DNA of 9,660 nucleotides from an uncultured Oscillibacter sp. Lineage in GTDB: Bacteria; Bacillota_A; Clostridia; Oscillospirales; Oscillospiraceae. Shown one piece after another: positions 6,240 through 9,660 of the stretch; the stretch's first letter is position 1, and each line of letters starts with the position of its first letter. A program made the translations under genes and the position numbers. The DNA is taken from NCBI GenBank assembly GCA_948902155.1, contig CAQVQZ010000076.1, positions 1 to 9,660 of the forward strand, written 5' to 3'. The notes under the pieces were generated by a model. It was not told the origin of the DNA and searched no databases. It worked only from the letters and a program-made list of their open reading frames with translations.

Positions 6240-6270
6240 GTCCGGCCCGGAGGGCGCCGGGGGGCCGGAC
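6240..6270 (-). promoter_or_regulatory. Hairpin next to the aminotransferase ribosome binding site
   Basis: GTCCGGCCC (6240-6248) and GGGCCGGAC (6262-6270) form a perfect 9-bp GC stem with a 13-base loop, about 10 bases before the Shine-Dalgarno of the aminotransferase. No U-run follows it in the minus direction, so it is not a standard terminator. It could influence translation or mRNA stability. Confidence 0.55.
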
Positions 6271-6291
6271 GTTGATGCTTTTATGGGGGTC

Positions 6292-6391
6292 AGAACCTGT
6301 GTTCATAACCGGGGAATGCGGCTGAGCGGGGGATTTTTAATCAGGAGTGGAGCCGCTCAGACGGCGTTCAGCGGTTTTGAATGCAGGTTCT
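6292..6391 (-). promoter_or_regulatory. Long imperfect palindrome in the aminotransferase promoter and leader
   Basis: Arms 6292-6329 and 6353-6391 are complementary at about 31 of 39 positions: AGAACCTG pairs with CAGGTTCT, TTCA with TGAA, AACCG with CGGTT, and CTGAGCGG with CCGCTCAG. The 23-base apex (6330-6352) is AT-rich. The outer arm begins 2 bp from the -10 box, so most of the structure would be transcribed as the first part of the leader RNA. No T-box, riboswitch or known leader motif was recognised. Confidence 0.65.
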
Positions 6392-6392
6392 T

Positions 6393-6421
6393 AGTATAGC
6401 GGATTTTTGGGGAGTTTTCAA
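6393..6421 (-). promoter_or_regulatory. Sigma-A promoter of the aspartate aminotransferase
   Basis: Read on the minus strand, TTGAAA (6421-6416) and TATACT (6398-6393) are separated by 17 bp. Transcription should start near 6386 and run through the structured leader to the start codon at 6217, a leader of about 170 nt. Confidence 0.8.
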
Positions 6422-6732
6422 GCGGAGTCTTGCCTGAAAATTGGTGGGTTTGTGGGGAAAAATATATTTTTTTGACAAATGGGGCGCTCTCTATTGGTAC
6501 TGCGCGGCAGCGCTTGAAGGGGAACCCCTTCGACATGTCGGTGGAAGGACGTGCGCTCGTTTTTGCTGACCCGGCATACCGATATAGTTGTACATCAGAA
6601 AGCGCGTGTCGATTACAATGCCCTGGATACGTTCGTAATTCTTTGGGGCAGGCGTTCAATCACTTGTCGCTTCACCAATTGTTTCAATAGTTTCTGTAAC
6701 GTGCCTGCAAAAAGGGCTTCGGAAAAGGCCGC
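6422..6732. other. Gene-free interval between aminotransferase and azlC promoters
   Basis: About 310 bases without a convincing gene. On the + strand it has an orphan TTGACA at 6472-6477 with no good -10 at the right distance. A tight hairpin follows (GAAGGGG 6516-6522 with CCCCTTC 6525-6531, AA loop), then the perfect palindrome CGACATGTCG (6531-6540). On the minus strand, 54 codons (6655-6494) are open between stops but lack a proper start; they read plausibly (for example IVIDTRFLMYNYIG), and an open stretch continues upstream beyond one TGA. This may be the remains of a decayed gene, but I could not identify it. Confidence 0.4.
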
Positions 6733-6761
6733 TTGACTTTCGGGGCCCTTCGTGGTATGCT
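6733..6761 (+). promoter_or_regulatory. Sigma-A promoter of azlCD
   Basis: TTGACT (6733-6738) and TATGCT (6756-6761) are 17 bp apart. The start site near 6768 gives a short leader of about 30 nt before the ATG at 6798. Confidence 0.75.
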
Positions 6762-6797
6762 GAGACGATTTTTGACAGAATTCTGGAGGCGATTCCC

Positions 6798-7511
6798 ATG
6801 TCCCGTCTGCATACCCGACAATACCTGGCCGGACTGCGCTCCGGCCTTCCGGTGATCCCCGGCTTTCTCCCCGTAGGCATCGCCTACGCCATCGTGGCCC
6901 GGCAGGCCGGGTTCAGCCCTGTGGAGACGGTGCTCATGTCCGCCACGGTGCTGGCGGGCTCCAGCCAGATCATGGCCGCTGGTATGGTCCTCCAGGGGGC
7001 CGGGCTCACCGCCATCATCTTCGCCACCTTCGTGCTGAACCTCCGGCATCTGATCATGAGCACCTGCGTCTTCCGGAACTTCCCGGACGAGCCTCTAAGG
7101 CTGCGGCTCCTGGCCTCTTACGGCGTGGTGGATGAGTCCTTTGCCGTCTTTTCCATGGAGCCAAAGCAAAACAGGACTCTGTCCCACTTCCTGGGGCTGG
7201 TGACGGACGTGTACGCGGCCTGGGTCCTCTCGGCGGTGGTGGGGGTCCTGTCCTCCACGCTCCTGCCCCAGCTCCTGCTGGACAGCATGGGCATCGCCAT
7301 CCACGCCATCTTTATCGCCATCCTCCTGCCGGGCCTCCAAAAGAGCCGGCGCCTGGGGCTTTTGGTGCTGCTGACGGCGCTGTGCAACGCGGTTTTGTCC
7401 CAGGTGATCGCCCCCAGCTGGGCGCTGATCGCCTCCACGCTGATTTGCGCGGGGCTGGGGGTTTTCTTCGTGGATACGGAGGGAGAGGAGGCGGCTTCGG
7501 ATGCGGACTGA
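6798..7511 (+). CDS. azlC: AzlC family branched-chain amino acid exporter, large subunit
   Basis: A 237-residue integral membrane protein and the large subunit of the AzlCD exporter. The founding Bacillus subtilis pair exports branched-chain amino acids and confers resistance to the leucine analogue 4-azaleucine. Family features are GLRSGLPVIPGFLPVGIAY (12-30), VLAGSSQIMA (51-60) with the conserved AGSSQ, and LNLRHLIM (80-87). Hydrophobic segments continue through the C-terminal half, giving the multi-helix topology expected, and the tail is acidic. The ATG at 6798 has GGAGG at 6785-6789. The azlD start codon overlaps the 3' end by 11 bases, so the two products are translationally coupled. 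Exact substrate preference cannot be read from sequence; family members export valine, isoleucine, leucine or methionine. Confidence 0.92.
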   Translation: MSRLHTRQYLAGLRSGLPVIPGFLPVGIAYAIVARQAGFSPVETVLMSATVLAGSSQIMAAGMVLQGAGLTAIIFATFVLNLRHLIMSTCVFRNFPDEPLRLRLLASYGVVDESFAVFSMEPKQNRTLSHFLGLVTDVYAAWVLSAVVGVLSSTLLPQLLLDSMGIAIHAIFIAILLPGLQKSRRLGLLVLLTALCNAVLSQVIAPSWALIASTLICAGLGVFFVDTEGEEAASDAD

Positions 7512-7809
7512 ACACGTGATTTTGATTCTGGGCATGGCCCTGGTGACGTTCCTTCCACGGGCGGTCCCGGCGGTGCTGATCGAGAAGATGCGCTTCGGCC
7601 CCCGGATGGAGAAGTTTTTGCGGCTCATCCCCTACACGGCCATGACGGCGCTGGTGTTTCCGGGAGTGCTGTCCGTGGACCCGGGGCGGGTGGAGATCGG
7701 CCTTCTGGGAGGGCTGACAGCCGCCCTGCTGGCCTGGAAGAAGTGCCCGGTGATGGTCTGCGTTTTGGGAGCCATCGCGGTGGACCTGCTGCTGTACCTT
7801 TGGGTCTGA
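7501..7809 (+). CDS. azlD: AzlD family small subunit of the branched-chain amino acid exporter
   Basis: A 102-residue, mostly hydrophobic partner of AzlC with about three to four membrane segments. The typical AzlD pattern is present: LVTFLPRAVPAVL near the N-terminus, RLIPYTAMTALVFPGVL in the middle, and a hydrophobic C-terminal helix ending in LLLYLWV. AGGAGG at 7486-7491, inside azlC, precedes the ATG at 7501 by 9 bases. The 11-base overlap with azlC ensures coupled synthesis of the two subunits. The gene ends 18 bases from the stop codon of the convergent AraC-type gene, with no terminator visible in the gap, so the two transcripts probably overlap at their 3' ends. Confidence 0.92.
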   Translation: MRTEHVILILGMALVTFLPRAVPAVLIEKMRFGPRMEKFLRLIPYTAMTALVFPGVLSVDPGRVEIGLLGGLTAALLAWKKCPVMVCVLGAIAVDLLLYLWV

Positions 7810-7827
7810 GGCGGTTTTGGAGCGGCG

Positions 7828-8646
7828 CTATCGGTTCTGCTTCCGGTACTCCATGGGGCTGATGCCCTCTACCCGGCGGAAGCACTGGGAGAAGTAGCTC
7901 AGGGAGGAAAAGCCTAAAATCTGGGCGATGAGGGACAGAGTGTGGTCCGTTTCCCGGAGGAGGAAGCGGCTTTCCTCGATGCGGCGGGAGATCAGGTAGT
8001 TGATGGGAGAGACGCCGAACTCCCGGCGGAAGGCATGGGCCATGTAGTATTTATTCAGGTGGGCCAGCTGGGCCAGTTGGTCCAGGTTCAGGTTTTCCTT
8101 GAAGTGGTTGTCGATGTAGCGGCGGACCAGGCCGCACTCCCGGCTGGTGCGGGCGTCGGAGGGTTCTCCGGAAAGGGCGGCGTCCCGCTGGCGGTTCAGG
8201 CGGATGAGGACCACCTCCAGGAGGCTCCGGCAAGCCCGCTCGTAGCCCGGCAGGGCGGCTTCCGCCTCCTGGAACATCAGGCGGAGGCAGCCCATCAGCT
8301 CCTCCCAGCCGGTGTGGAGGTGGAGCAGGGCGTAGCCCTCCGCCCCGGCGATGGTTTCCAGGCCCTCCACCCCCAGGACGGCGTACTCCAGGGGGCTGTC
8401 CAGCTGGCTGACCTCCGTGTGGGGCACGTTGGCGTTGACGATGACCGCGTCGTGAATGGCCACGGGGAACTCCTCCCGCTGGGTGCGGAAGCGGCCATGT
8501 CCCCCGGTGATGAAAAACAGCTCGGCGCAGCCGTGGGTGTGGAGGCTGGAATTCCACTCGCTGCTGTACTGGGCCCGGGAGACGTAGGCCAGGCGGGGCG
8601 GTCCGCCGGCGGCTCCCCGCTGAAAGGCGTATTGGCGCTGGCTCAT
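7828..8646 (-). CDS. AraC family transcriptional regulator with cupin sensor domain
   Basis: A 272-residue two-domain regulator. The N-terminal part is an AraC-type cupin: HTHGCAELFFITGGHGRF (36-53) contains the His36, His38 and Glu42 pattern of the cupin barrel. The C-terminal ~100 residues are the double helix-turn-helix DNA-binding domain: LNLDQLAQLAHLNKYYMAHAF is the first motif, split here as LNLDQLAQLAHL and NKYYMAHAFRREFGVSP; the second is LSLIAQILGFSSLSYFSQCF and the domain ends with the signature GISPMEYRKQ. Such proteins usually sense sugars or other small molecules and activate nearby transport or catabolic genes. AAGGAGGGA (8660-8652) precedes the ATG at 8646. It is convergent with azlCD and divergent from the sugar-type solute-binding protein gene at 9267, so the latter is the more natural target (inference). 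Its leader is interrupted by repeat copy B. Confidence 0.9.
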   Translation of the reverse strand: MSQRQYAFQRGAAGGPPRLAYVSRAQYSSEWNSSLHTHGCAELFFITGGHGRFRTQREEFPVAIHDAVIVNANVPHTEVSQLDSPLEYAVLGVEGLETIAGAEGYALLHLHTGWEELMGCLRLMFQEAEAALPGYERACRSLLEVVLIRLNRQRDAALSGEPSDARTSRECGLVRRYIDNHFKENLNLDQLAQLAHLNKYYMAHAFRREFGVSPINYLISRRIEESRFLLRETDHTLSLIAQILGFSSLSYFSQCFRRVEGISPMEYRKQNR

Positions 8647-8664
8647 GGCGGTCCCTCCTTTTCA

Positions 8665-8886
8665 AATGCGAATCAAGAATAAAATGGGCTGTTTGCCGGC
8701 TTCGCGGCAAAGGCGCTTGGCCGCGACTTAAATGATACGTTATGAGGGATTTTTTAAGTCGCGGTCAGATAGTTTCGCGCCTGCGGGCGCGACCAATGGG
8801 CTCCGCCCCTTGGAACCCCGCAGCCTTTGTAAAGGCTGGCGAAACTTTTTCCTGCGCTCCGCGCTCTCCTATTCAGATTCGCGCTT
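8665..8886. repeat. Structured MITE-like repeat, copy B
   Basis: A 222-bp second copy in the same orientation as copy A. AATGCGAATCAAG (8665-8677) and CAGATTCGCGCTT (8874-8886) are the terminal inverted repeats, more diverged than in copy A. The core 8687-8866 matches 4741-4920 over 180 ungapped bases with 12 differences. The internal hairpins are kept, except that the central 16-bp stem has two mismatches. The left end lies 4 bases from the araC Shine-Dalgarno, and the right end lies between that gene and its predicted promoter. No coding capacity and no clear target-site duplication. Confidence 0.85.
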
Positions 8887-9181
8887 AAAATATCCGCAAA
8901 ACGCGGCCTTGGGGCGTTCCGGGAATCGGAGGGCAGGCGCAATTTTTTGAAAATTGGCAGCGCCCTGGACTGGCTTCCATTATAGCGCGCTTGTCCCTGC
9001 GGCGCAACTTTTGGATAAAAAGTTTTTCCGGTCCCGCCGGAATTTTGTCAAAACGGCGGATGTGAGAAAACGCAGGAAAGTAAAATTATAGGTTTTACCC
9101 AAAATCCGGCGGGAGGATTCTCGGAAATTGGGATAAAATGCAAATAGAGCAAGATATCTAAAAAGTTCCGCAAGAAAGAGA
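8887..9181. other. Intergenic region between the divergent araC and solute-binding protein promoters
   Basis: About 295 AT-richer bases with no gene on either strand. It contains the minus-strand araC promoter. It also has a small hairpin (TTCCGG/CCGGAA around TCCCG, near 9027-9043) followed by TTTT, which is a weak terminator candidate. No operator palindrome stood out, although AraC-type sites are direct repeats and hard to see by eye. Confidence 0.4.
8979..9007 (-). promoter_or_regulatory. Predicted promoter of the AraC-type regulator
   Basis: On the minus strand, TTGCGC (9007-9002) and a consensus TATAAT (8984-8979) are 17 bp apart. The start site near 8972 would give a leader of about 325 nt that includes all of repeat copy B. 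Confidence 0.65.
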
Positions 9182-9211
9182 TTGCTTTGCCAGCGGGGGA
9201 CCCGGTATACT
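9182..9211 (+). promoter_or_regulatory. Predicted promoter of the solute-binding protein gene
   Basis: TTGCTT (9182-9187) and TATACT (9206-9211) are 18 bp apart. Just after the expected start, GGCCG (9223-9227) pairs with CGGCC (9233-9237) around AAAAG, a small hairpin at the 5' end of the mRNA that may stabilise it. Confidence 0.65.
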
Positions 9212-9266
9212 ACATTTAATAAGGCCGAAAAGCGGCCAGCCCCTATTTTAATGAGGAGGTAGACTT

Positions 9267-9660
9267 ATGAAGAAGTTTTTCAGTCTCTTGCTGACTCTGG
9301 CATTGGTGCTGTCCCTGGCCGCCTGCGGCGGGGATAAGGGCTCCGACGCCGGGACCACTGCCCCGCCCCCTGCCGATTCCGGCAGCAGCGACGCCCAGAC
9401 CCCGCCTCCCGCCGCCGAGGACGTGACCATCACCGTGGCCGCCTTGGCCTCCGGCTATGAGGAAGCCTATCCCGGCATGTGGCAGGAGGTCTGCGACGCC
9501 TTCACCGAGGCCACCGGCGTGAAAGTCAACCTGATTTGCGACAAGAACCTGGAGGACGTGATCGGGCCGTCCATGCAGGGCGGCGACTTCCCCGACGTCA
9601 TCCATCTGGCCACCGGCCGGGAGAAGGGCCTCACCGAGCAGTTCATCAAGGACCGCAACA
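9267..9660 (+). CDS. ABC transporter solute-binding lipoprotein, sugar type (partial, 5' end)
   Basis: The first 131 codons of a gene that leaves the window on the right. MKKFFSLLLTLALVLSLAACGG is a lipoprotein signal; splitting it, the basic start MKK is followed by a Leu-rich core and the lipobox LAAC with Cys20 lipidated. A Pro/Ala/Ser/Asp-rich linker (about 21-50) precedes the mature domain. That domain begins VTITVAALASG and continues with WQEVCDAFTEATGVKVNL, the opening of family 1 extracellular solute-binding proteins. LEDVIGPSMQGGDFPDVIHLATGR is the next conserved block, here described as NLEDVIGPSMQGG plus DFPDVIHLATGR; from memory it resembles Clostridia proteins annotated as N-acetylglucosamine/diacetylchitobiose-binding. 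Permease genes would be expected just downstream, outside the window. AGGAGG at 9254-9259 lies 7 bases before the ATG. Confidence 0.85.
   Translation, partial: MKKFFSLLLTLALVLSLAACGGDKGSDAGTTAPPPADSGSSDAQTPPPAAEDVTITVAALASGYEEAYPGMWQEVCDAFTEATGVKVNLICDKNLEDVIGPSMQGGDFPDVIHLATGREKGLTEQFIKDRN

Noticed and set aside
5297..6325. Long + strand ORF opposite the aminotransferase
   Set aside because: Antisense shadow; the minus-strand protein carries all PLP-enzyme motifs.
6218..6391. T-box or amino-acid riboswitch in the aminotransferase leader
   Set aside because: No T-box sequence (AGGGUGGNACCGCG-like) and no terminator with a U-run was found; the structure is unassigned.
6472..6503. A further + strand promoter using TTGACA at 6472
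   Set aside because: No acceptable -10 box lies 16-18 bp downstream, and azlC has a better promoter at 6733-6761.
7942..8682. 246-codon + strand ORF opposite the AraC-type gene
   Set aside because: Antisense shadow; it also runs into repeat copy B and has no family features.

Overview
The window looks like a chromosomal segment of a GC-rich Clostridia, most likely an Oscillospiraceae gut anaerobe of the Flavonifractor/Lawsonibacter kind. This is inferred from the Clostridia-type GuaB tail, subgroup Ic aspartate aminotransferase, AzlCD pair, lipoprotein signal peptides and strong AGGAGG ribosome binding sites. No phage, transposase, CRISPR, tRNA or rRNA gene is visible. The genes are mostly ordinary housekeeping and transport functions. 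The less usual material lies in the intergenic regions.

Layout, left to right. (1) 1-257: 3' end of guaB (IMP dehydrogenase), followed by a strong GC-rich hairpin. (2) 358-2073: a radical SAM protein and a HAD-IIA (NagD-type) phosphatase, probably one transcript, closed by a terminator at 2106-2145. (3) 2182-3719: a near-consensus promoter, a G-rich leader of about 245 nt, and a CapA-type metallophosphatase lipoprotein. (4) 3795-4631: a small XRE-family regulator and a four-helix membrane protein, expressed from a promoter surrounded by three copies of a GAAG-N4-CTTC palindrome, and closed by a strong, probably bidirectional terminator. (5) 4719-6421, minus strand: an aspartate aminotransferase of the PF12897 type, with its own promoter and a highly structured leader of about 170 nt. 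(6) 6733-7809: azlC and azlD, a branched-chain amino acid exporter, with overlapping reading frames and a clear promoter. (7) 7828-9007, minus strand: an AraC-family regulator convergent with azlCD. (8) 9182-9660: the promoter and first 131 codons of a sugar-type ABC transporter solute-binding lipoprotein that runs off the window.

The most interesting non-coding feature is a pair of dispersed, highly structured repeats at 4719-4945 and 8665-8886. They share a 180-bp ungapped core that is about 93% identical, and they are bounded by imperfect 13-bp terminal inverted repeats. They carry no ORF and lie in the same orientation, so they resemble MITE-like elements. One copy overlaps the end of the aminotransferase gene and supplies its last five codons and stop. 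The other lies between the araC promoter and its Shine-Dalgarno sequence, so it would be transcribed as part of the araC leader.

Two other regulatory features deserve attention. One is the three-operator array at the XRE promoter, which suggests autoregulation. The other is a 100-bp imperfect palindrome that begins at the aminotransferase promoter and occupies most of its leader. I see no complete new defence or catalytic system in this window.
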